64,000 nucleotides of DNA from Kryptolebias marmoratus (lineage: Eukaryota; Chordata; Actinopteri; Cyprinodontiformes; Rivulidae), in NCBI RefSeq assembly GCF_001649575.2, contig NC_051438.1, positions 7,956,424 to 8,020,423 on the forward strand, given 5' to 3'. The translations under genes were made by a program, and so were the position numbers. Positions 25,501 through 38,200 of the stretch are shown here, piece after piece. Numbering within the stretch: the first letter of the stretch is position 1; the number at the start of each line of letters is the position of its first letter. The notes beneath the pieces are model-generated. The model was not told the origin of the DNA, ran no database searches, and was given only the letters and a program-made list of their open reading frames with translations.

Positions 25501-28500
25501 TCGCTCCTAAAGGAGAGAGATATTTTGACTTCAGCCTAAATCACCTAATTAACCTAATAGTACAGAGAATTGAATTTAGTTTAATTCTTCAAGGTGGAGA
25601 CTTTCTGTTAGCACCACCTCAGATGTAAACATGTGGAGGTGGAAATGTCTTCCTCTGACTTTGTTAGTTAATGCAATCAGTGGCCTCATTAGTGTAACTG
25701 TCTATTTTTGAGAATGAGGGGTCATTAGTAGCGAGCTCATCTGCCTGTTGTTTTCATTAGCACATGCTGCGCTGGATCAGACTACCTGAGCTTCGCTTTT
25801 TAATCTCATTGCATCACTCAGAAAACCACATATTGGCAGAGCATTTAATTGACTTTGCCGGGAGCTCCCTGAAAGAAAAGGCCCTTTTATTCAGGCATTT
25901 CTGGTAATCTTAGTGTTCATTTCCGTAACTCCCCGCCTCTGTTTTATGCTTTTCACTCAGAGATGTGTTTGAGACATTTTTACTCAGCTCCAAGTTTTTG
26001 ACTTTTCCTGTCCTTGAACATGGATTGATCTTCATGTCTGACCTAAACTTTTGAATTCAAGGATTTGTGTCATTACCACTAATCTTACCAGCCTTTACAG
26101 CAGACAACTTACTGAAGGAAAAAGCTTTATAACATAGTGGAATAAGAGTGGACCCTTAATGAGATTAAAAAAAACATCTTGCATCCAGAAAAAAACTCTG
26201 GAAGTGAACAATATTTAAAAATTAACAGCTATTTTGTAACAAAGTATGTGCCAATTCGTAATTTTTTTAATAACACCTTTCACAGATAAAAATCATAAAG
26301 TGCTTCAGAATAAAATACAATAAAATCACAAAGATGTACGAAAAGCGATTTTAAAAACAAAAAAACAAAATAAAACTCTCTAACTAAAAGCTTGTCTGAA
26401 ATAAAAATGTCTTCAGCTGCTTTTTAGAAGAGTAAAAGCTGTCAGTGTCATAAAAACAAGGGGAGTTCGTTTCTCGGGTGACATGCAAATTCTTCGAAAG
26501 CACGGCCCCGTCTGGTTTTAAATCTGGTCTGAGGAACCACTACCAGTCTCTGGATTGAAGATCTACACGTCTGTGATGAAGTGTAAGGCTTCACAAACAT
26601 CCACAGGAGCTTAAAATCCCCGAAAACTAACGCCAGTATTTTAAAATGAAACCTAAACTTAAGCGGCAACTCGTGAAAAGACGTCATGTGAGCTCTTCTG
26701 TTTGTTCCAGTTAAGCAGCAGCATTTTCGACCAGCTGAAGATGATCAAGGTCTTTTTTTTTATTACAACAGGTAAAAGTAAACTGCAGTAATCTAAACAG
26801 AGGAAATAAAAGCATGACTAAAGGTCTGCAGTTTGTGATTTGACATCAGCCTTCCTAATTTGGAAATGGTTCAAAACAATTTTGAACCAGCTGTTTGAAC
26901 TGATCTTCGTGTGACATTGATTGGTCAAAAACAGCTCAGTTCCTTGACAGCTGAATTTAAATGGCCAATTTGTTGTTTGAGCAGTGGCGCCATGCTGTCA
27001 GGGCCAATGAGCAGACATTCTGTGTCATCACAATTTAGCTGAAGTTAATTATCTTTAATCAAAGAGCAGTACAGCTGGATGTCATCTGCATAAGACTGTT
27101 TAGGAGATGTGATTGAATTTATTAATAATATGCCCAAGAGGGAGGATAGCCTGGGTTAACGCACATGACAGATTAGTGGTGTTAAAAACAAAAACAAAAG
27201 AGACAAGTTCTTGCAGTGAATTATCTTTAGATATTTTGGAATGTGTCAGAAATGGGTCTACGGCACACTTTACTGCCATTAAAAGCCAAAGATTGATTAT
27301 TTTTTAAAATGTACATTGTAGAGGGCCATTAAACTGAATGATGTGCCCTAAAAGCAGAGGTTATGTTGGCTTACATATATATATATATGGTAAGCACATG
27401 AGTAAGAAGTGTTAACTGTTTTATACCCAAATGCTAATAAACATCAGTCACTGGGTACGAAATGGTAACCAATGGGTATGAATATTGGGTACGATGTGGC
27501 GGAAGGTCATACTGTTACACCCATAATTAACAGTAAGAGTCTTAACATTAAGAAACATTTGTTTGCCTTTTAAGCATTTTGAGCAAAGATCTCACAGAAG
27601 GCTGCACTTTGAAAACAAATTTCTATGCATACCTTCTCTTGGTTTCTGTACGTTTTTGTCCTCAGGGTGTTTAGGAAGTAAGTGCGTGTTACTGCTGCCT
27701 ACATCGTCTGTGTTTCTTCCCTGTTTATCAGCAAGCGGCGAGACATTTCATTCCGAATGCAGCTAACGCCACAGGTCTGTAATTTCAAGGGGGCGAGACT
27801 TCTTTGGAGCAGAAAAACTCAGAGTTTCCATTACGGCTGCCTTCATGTAACCATAGCAGTCCATTTGGCAACATCCTCAGCTTCAGTAACCTAATGTTTG
27901 ATTAATGTTTACGACATATCCGTCCACCCGTAACACGCGCTGCCGTGTTGGCTGTGCAGTACAAAGTATTGCTCTGTAGAGGTTTCCGAGCCTTTGATGT
28001 AACCGGACAGAAATAATGTCAGTGGTCTGGCTAATAAATTAATTCTTCTCCGCTTGTTAGAGCCAAATGTTGTGTCTGATTTGAATTTGTGGGGTTTAAT
28101 TATTTGGATCAATTTTTCCCTCGAGAGTTTGAAAACAATCTAATTTACAAAGAGGCCTCTGTCTGCTTTGATCATTAGTGCAACTAAAGGCATAACTTTA
28201 CCACTTTCGGTGCTAAACAGCCGATTTGAACACGCCCTAATATCCGGCTAGTCTCAGTAAGGATCCCTCTTGTTTGTTTCTAACAGAATGGATAATTCTG
28301 TGTTATTTTATTGTGTCCAAATTAGCATTCAGTGTAGGGGGGGTTTATCTCAGTTTTCGCTCGTTGACAAATGTTTTGTTCGTTTAGGAGATTTTCTGCA
28401 CAAGTTTAATTCATCACTGCAACCTGAAAACTTCAGTCAGACCCAGACAGTTTGGGAAAAGACTCCTACTGTCTGTCTGTATTCTTGGAAGCTCTCCAGG

Positions 28501-31500
28501 AAATGAAGATCAAAACGCTTGACAGGAGACGAGATTTAAAGGGGACAAAAAAAAAAGTCACTTGATAATGATTACATTTATTTTTTTGTTTTGTTGTTCT
28601 ATTTGTTCTGACAACCTTCCTCGTGGGTATTAATATAGGAATGATGAGAGGGAAGATTTGTCATCTGTGTTCAGGCTGAGCTTTTTTTAATGTTAGATTT
28701 CTTTATTGATGTCGCCCTGAATCGAACCGTCAGTCATGCTCTCTGACTGTTCTGCAACTCAGAAGAAGTTTACGACACTCCTCCGAGCACTTTCTGTTCT
28801 TCCTGCGAGCTCAGAAGTCGCTGCAGAGAGAGGCTGCACATCCTGTGATTAGAGCACCATGCACCATTAAATTTATTTTACATCGTCACCGACTTCCAAG
28901 TAATTAAAAGCTGTGGGACGTTTCACTCTTAGTGCTTGTGTTATGTTTGTGACTTCAGGAGAAAAGACCTTTTAATTCTTGATAAAAATGATAAGATGCT
29001 TGAAACAGAGCAATGCTCTACTAGAGTAAAAACAGCAGTTTTTATTGCCCATCATGATAAAACTGTTTTTTTTTTGTTTTCTTTTTTGTCAGTCAAATGT
29101 GATTGAAGTGATGAATTTTGGTTTATAAATTTTTACGTTACCACTTACCATGACTGATATATGTAACAAAATCTTACATTTGGGAAGATTTTCCTGGTAA
29201 TGTGCCTGATGCTGCAGCTTATTTTAAAACATATTCTTGTTCTTCAGGCTGCAATAACTTGAGTAGTCTGTTACATTTACGGTGAGTTTCAAGAGTATTC
29301 ACCCCACTTGGTATTTCTTCTATTTTGTTGCCCTACAACCTGGAATCTTCATGAATTTTAAATTGGATTTATATCTGATGGAGCTTCACAAAATACTTAA
29401 GATAGTTAAATGCAGGAGGTAGACTTTAAGTTTTAAGTAATTCTAAAATAATCAAACTGAAAAGTCGAGTATGCATGCTGTATGTACTGAGCCTCCCCAG
29501 TCATTTGTAGAGCCACCTGCACAGCAGTTCCAGCAATAAGTGTCTTCAGGTTCGTCTCCATGATCTCGATTCTTCTTACCACTGGAGTTTTAGTCCTTTA
29601 TTTGTGGCCGAACCCCCTTCAGGTTGGATGGGTGCTGCCTGTGTCAACCAATCTTTGAGTCAGTTAAGAGTTTCTCAGTTGGATTGAGGTCTGAGCTTTG
29701 ACCGGGCTGTTTGTTCTTAAACAGCTGGAGTGTTGCTTCAGCGGTGTGTTTAGGGTCATTGTCCTGCTGGAAGGTGAACCTCCATCTCAGTCTCAAATCT
29801 CTGGAAGACTCCAACAGTTTTACCTCAAGAACCTTTTTCTTTTTTTTTTTGATCCATCCATTTGTCTTTCCTCGACTCTGTGCAGTTTTTTTTTTGCCAA
29901 TTCCAAATGGTCTGCCTTAATTTTTTTCAATTCAGTCCAGTTTATTTGTGTTGCACCAGTTCAATTGAAGTCATCTCAGATCACTGAAACAAAATAACAA
30001 GTTCAAATCATAATTCCAAATTTGGTTTGTGGTTTAATACATTTCTTTAATCGGTGTCTTTCTCCTGCCTACGCTTCGAAGCAGCCTGGCTCTGTGCAGC
30101 TTATAGTGGTGATATGAACAGAGCTGCCCAACTCCATCAGTGTTATTTTTGGCCTGCTGGATGTTTCTCTGATTAATGCCCTTCTTGCCCAGTCCGTGAG
30201 TTTCAGGGAACGATTCCCTACTGGCAAGTTTCCATGTTCCAGTAATGGATTGAATAGACCTCTATAGGATGTTTTAGGGTTATGGCATATTCTTTTAGAA
30301 CCCAACCCTGATCCGTTCTTCTCCACAACTTTGTCTTCCTTGGTCTTCATGCTGTCTCTTTCTTGGCAGTAGCTCTTACTACTTAAAGGTGTTGCACTGG
30401 TGTTTTCATCAGAACAGGTGTATGTATACTGAGACCATTTGACACTTAATTTCCCACATGTGGATCTACAGCAGGGGTGGGCAATCCTGGTCCTCGAGGG
30501 CCACCATCCTGCATGTTTTCCTTGTTTCCCTGCTCCAACACACCTGATTCAGAGGTTAAATCACCTCTTCATGTTCTGCAGAAGCCTGTTAATCACCCAT
30601 TGATTCAAATCAGGTGTGTTGGAGCAGAGAAACAAGTAAAACATGGAGGATAGTGGCCCTTGAGGACCAGGATTGGCCACCTCTGATCTACAGTGATGTG
30701 GAGTCTAAAGGTCATGGTTGGTCTTCAGAGGGGGTGAATACATATTCATGCTCCACTCAGTTTTATGTATTTAGAATAATTTACCCCACCCACACACCCT
30801 TCCCATTTAACTTCATTAATCTGTAGCATTTTGTGGAGGTTCATTGTTTATAATCAAATTTAGAAGCCAGTGAAATTCCAGGTTTTAAGGCAACAAAATA
30901 GAATACTTTGCAACCAACTTTAGGTTCAACAGTGTCGGTAAAAACTACGTTACAGTGCTGGGCAGAGCGATAATTGCAAAGCAAACATAGCGCCATCATA
31001 TGACAGGAAAAGGAAATGCTCTGCAGCTAACAGAGGTGAACTAAGATTTACCGTTGTGCTTCTTGTGCGTTTGTTCTTTTTCACTCCAGCGGGCATGGAG
31101 AAGCCTGGAGTGGTGGAGCAGGTTGACCTGACTCCAACACTGGCCCTGGGACTCGGGCTCCCCATTTCCCAGAACAGCGTAGGCCGTGTCATCCCGGGCG
31201 TGTTGGAGGAAAGCTCGCTCCGAGACCAGCTGCGCTTCCTGCATCTCAATGGCCACCAGCTCAGCTGCCTGCTCAAAGACGGCGTGCCCAACTACGAAAA
31301 AGGTGGGTGAATAATTCACAGGGCTCCCTCTGCTGATTGAAAGCCAAGAACCTTGTCTGACAGGTAGTCTCATTATTATGCTCCACTGTTTCTAGACTCG
31401 TGATTGAGGCAGACACAACTTTTTACATTCACACAATGATGAGGTTATTGCAAATGATGTTCGGCTCTGTTAACTCAGAAACAAAATGTGGTGCTTTGTT

Positions 31501-32190
31501 TGCTTACCTGGTGACATTCAGATTTTTGATAGAAAGGTTTCCTCTTAACAAAGAATCATCCAGTTTTTTACCTGATGTCAATCAAAACCCTTTTTTTTTT
31601 TGAGCTATCAACTACACTGTCAGTTCATATTACTGCACCACAGCCTTCACCAAAATGTTGGCGTTGATTTACACATTATTTCTGACATATGGAAAATCAG
31701 CTTCATTACCTGATGATCATATTAAACTTATTATCAGACGGCAATCATGTAATTGTGTGTGTTTGTCTAAAGTCAGCCCAACTCAAGACAGCTGCCATAG
31801 CAAATTAACCTTAACAAACACACAAATGGTTGGAACTCTGTTTTACAACTACGGATGTGAATTTTAGTGTGGTAGTAGCTGAGAGTCATCCTCAACACAT
31901 ACTCCAAGAGCTAACAGATCACACAATATCTTTCTTTAAAACTTTGATATGTAAGGCGGCTGGTGATAGGCATTCCTTTAAGGAATGCTAGTTTTATTAA
32001 AAATGAGATGACATGTACATGAAAAGCAGGATGAGGATTTTTATTTCCTTAAAAAAATTCTGCAGCTCCATTTGTGATAATTCTAAGCTCTGGTTTTCCA
32101 GACTGCTCTCTTCTGACAACAACAGTCCTGATTTCATCAGGTTTTCTAAACACAGATGTGATTCAAAACTAAAACAAAACAAATCATAAC

Positions 32191-32251
<61 letters not shown>

Positions 32252-35200
32252 ATCACCATTAGGTGAAAGTAATAATAAAAACTGACACTGACTGGGTCTC
32301 TTAGTGAAAGTCAAATGCAGCTCAGCAGATTTTTCTAGTGGCAGATGTTAACCACAGTTGGCACATTCTTACATCATAGGACAAATATAATTATTTATTA
32401 TAAAACCTTTATGACTCTAAGCTGTTGTGGGAAAATCCCTAATGTTACAGACATAACAAATTATTATTTTTTTAACAATTGGTGTTTACTTTAAATGCAT
32501 TTAATATCTTTAAAAGCATAGTAACTCACTGGGCTACAACTAGTTGGGGACTCAATGACTCAAAATTGCGAGCAAATAGGTGGATTTTTTTTTATTTGCC
32601 GTCTCACTGAATTCCAAGTGTTTCAACCTTGGAACGACCAGTGAGCTGGGTTTTGAATAGCCAGTTTTTGAAAATCATAGCCTGCTTTAATGTTCACAGC
32701 TTGAAAAACTGCATTCTTGGTGTTTTGGTTGCTCACCTCTGCCCACATCGACCTGCCTCGGTTCACTTCATACCCATCTTGGCAGCTGCCTCCATTATTA
32801 TGTATCACTGACATGTTTTCTGTCAGATGAGAGCATGTACAGGTGTCAAAACACAGCTCTAGCTCTCCTGAGACTGGTTGGAGATGCCCATGACACACTT
32901 CAAATGGGTTGGAGACGTCCGCGACAACTCTGGCTGTTTTGAAAGCAAATCTGTTGCACAAATATTTTGAACTTCTTAAAAACCTCTGTGACGGGACTGC
33001 ATGCCTTTCCAACTCATGCAAGAAAACTGAAAACCACTGTGAACTTTGCAAAGAATTCTGGAGGCTCCCTCTCGAATGCCAGTCACCGACCAATGAGATG
33101 CTACCTTTAGGAAAGAAAGGTTGTATAAATTTAAGATGATGAACTTTTAAGTCAAAGTGAAAGCATTAAAGTCACTTCTTTGCATGTTTAAGGCTGCATT
33201 CCCACCTGATAGTCCAGTAGACTCGGTTCGATTGGGGACCAAAATGTCAACATTTGTTCCATTTTCAGCTGCTGTGGTTCTCATTCACGCTGCACTGAGT
33301 CAATGGGATAAACCCTTAAAACGACCTGTTCCCCTCCTCGCCTGAAGGTGGCGCTGCACCAAGAACTACTGAAGGAAACAACACGAAAACCATCTGAAGA
33401 CACTGAGCGCAACTTCCTTCTTCTGGAAAAGGAAACAGAAATGGAGTGGCGTCAAATTTGAGCGGTTTTAGGATTTCTTCTGTCTGCGTCTGACCACGAG
33501 TCATTTCTACCTCTAGTGGTAGAAACAAAGCTCTGATCATTTCAGTAGCTCATAAATTCTGTTGACAGACACCATAACAAATGTTCAGGAATATTTTTGT
33601 TGGATTTAGTTGAGTTATTTGTTGAATGTATGTCTTATAACTTTGACTAAAGGCATGTAAACAGTATACTCCTCTTTACATGATAACGTTTAGAAAGTGA
33701 CCGATACGTAGAAAAGGACTCTCAAATCTGGGGTCATGTGATTAAGTGAAGGAAAAAAACATGCAGTCCAAATTTTTTTTTTTTTTTTACTTTAATCCTT
33801 GATTTTAGTTGGTACTGATGTGGCATGGAAAACTACCGCATGCAAAAAACTGAAAATATTCTAAAACAAAAGGATTTTCCTTCTAGGAGAAAGACCATTT
33901 CAACACCAGCAGTAATTTTCTTAAGCAAACCTGTCTCAAACTCATTTCCTTATGTACATGAATGAATTACTTCTCTAGCCCGAAGGCGACACGCAGAAGA
34001 TTTAAAGTTTGTTGTCTGTTCTTGAACATTAATGCGTTCCCTGTCTTTGTGGAAACACATTTACATATCTTCACATGGTTCTGGCCCCTTCTTATAGTTT
34101 GGGGTCACACTGTTTGTCAGAGTTATCCGTCTTTGAGCCCTTTCTCCAGCTCTCCTTGCCGTCTCCCTCTTGTCCTGTCTGTTGTTGTCCTTCACCCTCA
34201 AATATTCAGTACGCCAAAGCCAGCTGTTGTTGTTGCTTGCTTTGTCAGAAGTCGTTTGTTTTACTTGAAATATTCAAAAAGGAAAGACGCAGAGAAAAAG
34301 GAGATCAATTCGTCCATGGCTGTTTGAGGTTAGGCAGTGAGTTTGGACTTGTATTTACATTCTGTGTCTTTAAAGTTCTCAAAGATGACTTCTTTTGAAA
34401 AGTATTGCTGGATTTAAACAAATCGAAAAGAAATTCTTACCATTAAAGCACCGATTTTAGTCTTTTTTGTATGCCTGTTCTAAGATGGGAAATATTAATA
34501 TATGACACCGTCTGTCCTTGGACTTTTTTTGTACGAGCTCTAAATTGTTAACTCTTTAACTCAGAAATGTCATTTGCACAGCTGGACACCTCATGGGTCA
34601 AGGATGATCTGTATTGATTTCAAGGTCATGAGGTCAAAGACTAAGGTCACAGTTAAATCCCCGTTGTGAAAATCTTGTCCGAGCTCTAACTCTGCAGCTC
34701 TGTAATGTAAGATTGTCAGACTGCACTGCTGGACTCCTCATGGGTCAAGGATAACCCCTATTGATTTCAAGGTCACATGTGACCCCTCTGTGAAAAGCTC
34801 ATCCGTGCTCCAACTCTAGTCACATGTATTCAGGATTGTTGTTTGAGGGAATTCATGCTTTGGATTTTGATTACTCTGATCATTTTCTGACAAGTGTGTT
34901 TTGTGCCGTTAGCAGTACTCTTGTTCAAAATTGCTGGTTTTGAAGATAAATAAATGTAATAAGTCAGTGGTTCTAGAACTTTTCACAAGGAGACTAAGAT
35001 TTCAAGTACCACCATTAGGACAGAAGCTTATAAACAGTATTTAAGCTGCAGTGCCTTGGTGGTCAGTGCCGCGGTCTTGTAATCCTGAGGTTGCAGGTTC
35101 GAGCAGGAAGGGCATCCGGCGTAAAACAATTGCCACATTTTGAGTTTGCTCAGGTTTGAGCGAGTTTGCTCACTGTGGCAACACCTGAAAAAGGGAGCAG

Positions 35201-38200
35201 CTGAAAGAACTTACTTACTATCTGAAAATTAAGTGGCCAAGCCTTTAACACTAACTCTGGGATTAGAGTTAGGGGTCTGGTCATCTTTAACCGCATTCTT
35301 CACTTGGTTGAAGGGTGCTGTTTAAGAAGTGCAAGTTCCATTCATTCATTTCTGAGAACAGCACACAGATCATATATATTTAGGTTTCTGACCAGAACCT
35401 TAAAGTTGAAACTGCAGCAGAACCAACCTTCCATGCAGGCTGGCTCTAGTACAACTTTTGTAAACAAACAGAACATTGTCCTTGGTAAAATAATAAAAGA
35501 GCACACCTCTGATCATTTGTTTCAGAGGTTGACTCATGTTGAATCACATCGCTCTTACTTTGCTGCTTTATGTTCAGTTTTGTTTTTGCTGTAATTATTT
35601 GTTTGCTGCTTAATAGCCCCACATCACTAGTGCTCAGACTCTGGTTCCAAAAAATAAAACATGGCAGCACCCATAAACTGGGTCCTGCTGGCTTCAACTC
35701 CCGGCGGTGAGAGAAGGCAAGAAGCCACTTGGTCTACTATTATGATATACAGCATATATAGCCTTATACACTGCAGTCTTGGCTTTTCCTATGCTCCACG
35801 ACAAATTAATACAAATTTGAGATATCTTGTATCAGATTTCCTCACTTCTTTTGCACCTTTTGTTGCTAGAAAGTCCTCTTGAGACTTCATTTGTATTGCT
35901 GAAACAGCCAGTAGCACATTCATTAACCATCATCCAGTCCAGTTTCCACAGGGGGTTCTCAAATATTCTCCCCTCCATTTTTGTTTCAAGTCGTCTTCAT
36001 TTGGAAACGTGATCGTAATATTTTTGTACTCATCTTTTTTTCTGTTTTTTAACTTCACATCACAGTTTGGCTTATGATGGTTAATGTGTTTGTTATTCAA
36101 CTTAGAAATGGGTGATATCAAAATTTCATCCGAGTACCAGTAGTAGGATACAGAGTACCACCTGAGGCACTTTTACCACAGTTTGAAAACCATGCAATTA
36201 AATAACTAGTAAGAATGAAACCTAAGAAGGCTATACATCAGTCAGTTGTACTTTTAATTCCCACGTGTTAGACAGTGAAAGTCCTCTTTAAACCCTATGA
36301 TCTGTTAGGTTATTCGAAGTTTCAGTGTTTTTCACTGAACTGTTTTTTTTTTTTTGTTGTCGTTTTTTTTTTTTTTCTATTTTGTCCTCCATAATCTTTT
36401 GCCAACCAGCAGGTTTATACAACACTTTAGCCAAAACTTAACCATTTAAAGAACTTTAAATGGCCTTACTGTATTTACTGCCAGCTATCATTCAGCACAT
36501 TGTAAATTAAGGACATGATGGTCTTACTGGTGACAGTAGGGCCACAGTCTTATCAAGGCCACTGTGAGCATGCCTTTTAATGAAGTGGATTTGTTTAACT
36601 TGAAATAATTATTCATCTTGAGAAATCGAATCTATAGACCCACACACGTCTGTTTTTTCACTTGTCAGGTTGATGCTTGTTGTGGATTAGGGGTCAACAA
36701 CAAAATTTGCTCAAGGGCCAGAATTTTTCTAATGTTTGTAATGAAACCAAGTGAACACTGGTCTTCATAGTCATCTTTCTGGTAAATATGAACAGTCTGT
36801 TTTATTTATTTACATTTCTCCCATAAATGGGTGGCATTTGTCGTATTGTTTTTTCCCAAACGTGTTAGCTAATGTTCCACTATTTCTTTTTTCATTGAGG
36901 AGTTTTAGTTGTGACTTCATCTGTGAATCACTGTACTTAAACTGCATTTATGTGGAAAAATAATAACATTAAAATATTACAATAAATATAACATGGACAT
37001 TTTTGACCTAGACATCATTATTGCCTAATGGAAAGCAACGAAAGCAGTATATTTAAGAGGCAGGGTTTACTTTCATTTAAGGATAGTTACATTAGACACA
37101 AACATAGAGAGAAATTATTAACATTTACCACAACTGCAATTCCTCCTGATCCAGCTGTAAAACAGCCTCACAGTAAACTTTATCACAGGAAGTAAGGATT
37201 GGCAAGAAAATAAGCTTACCAGTAAAGAGCTTGTGCAGTGATGACATCAAGAATTTCTTCTTCTACGTTGGACGACAGAAGATTTTGTACAGCTCCGTGT
37301 ATTTCTCATAGCATGAACAAACACAGGTGGTTGTATTGATGTTGTTTCCAGGCAAATATCATTATGGAGCGACCAGATACTTTGGGGCGACGTTCTAAAT
37401 GCACACAACATTTGAAAGGAAACGCTACGCTTTGACACGTGTGTTTGTAGGTGTAAAAGACCCAAACAGGAATTGCCAGGTGATAATACACAGCAATGTA
37501 GCTGCAAGCAACTCTTCTGTGTGTCGAAATGCATGCAGCTGTCATTATATTTTCTGTCATTGTTCTTAATGCTCAAGCTGCCTGTGCCTGATCAGAAATA
37601 AAACAATACTCACTGTAACTTTGGAGCTTGTTTGCTACATTGAACTTATTGAAAAACATTCAACTAAAATCTGTCTCTCTACGCATGGATGAATTTCTAG
37701 ACTTTGCATTTTCAGACCTTTAGAACTATTTATTGCACAAACTACCAAATTATTTAAAAAAGGAAGTGAAAGAGTAGCAAGCACATGGGGAACATAACCA
37801 GTGGACCCAGCGATAGCGATGTCCAACATGCATGTCTGTGTAGACGATGCCAGTCAAGATTCTTGTCTTTGTCGTAGCTAAGATGTGCCAGGTGCGTGGT
37901 CATACTAGGGTTGTGGTAAATGTACAATCTTTCTTTTAGAATGTGTATTTTTTGGTTCATTCAGGCTAAAAATCTCTTGAGTTAGATCTAACAACTAAAA
38001 AAGCTCTCTGTCCAAACATGGATCACATGATTCTTAAATGCCGGCTAAATGGGCTCTAAACCTGACCCTGGACTTAAAGCTTCACACTTTGGAGCTTCTC
38101 AAGCCAAAACACATAAGCAGTGTCTGACCTCTACCTTAAATTATGTCTTCATTATTTTTTCAGTTATATGCCATTGCATCCAGCAATATTTTTCAACATT

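Larger units (their letters stand above)
29280..30920 (-). mobile_element. Tc1/mariner element with nested MITE, minus strand
   Basis: Flanked by TA at 29278-29279 and 30921-30922. The left terminus CGGTGAGTTTCAAGAGTATTC and the reverse complement of the right one share AGTATTC and continue as inverted repeats (TATTTTGTTGCCCTACAACC at the left, a close inverted match near 30880-30900). The reverse complement of 29752-29775 codes for the QQDNDPK-type catalytic segment. The transposase start is near 30348. A MITE lies at 30472-30685 and a short unrelated repeat at about 29930-30030. Dead copy. Confidence 0.82.
24585..31089 (+). other. pigg intron, 6505 bp
   Basis: Starts GTAAAC and ends CACTCCAG. 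It holds a LINE-like or gene-poor repeat at 26250-27130, a short (AT)n at 27375-27389 and a Tc1 with a nested MITE at 29280-30920. The parts 24600-26250 and 27400-29280 show no repeat that I recognise. TAAT-rich sequence around 25690-25900 could be conserved noncoding DNA, but I cannot test that. Confidence 0.8.

Noticed and set aside
35080..35110. tRNA gene (B-box-like GGTTCGAGC)
   Set aside because: It is the head of a SINE-like repeat; no acceptor stem or complete cloverleaf can be formed.
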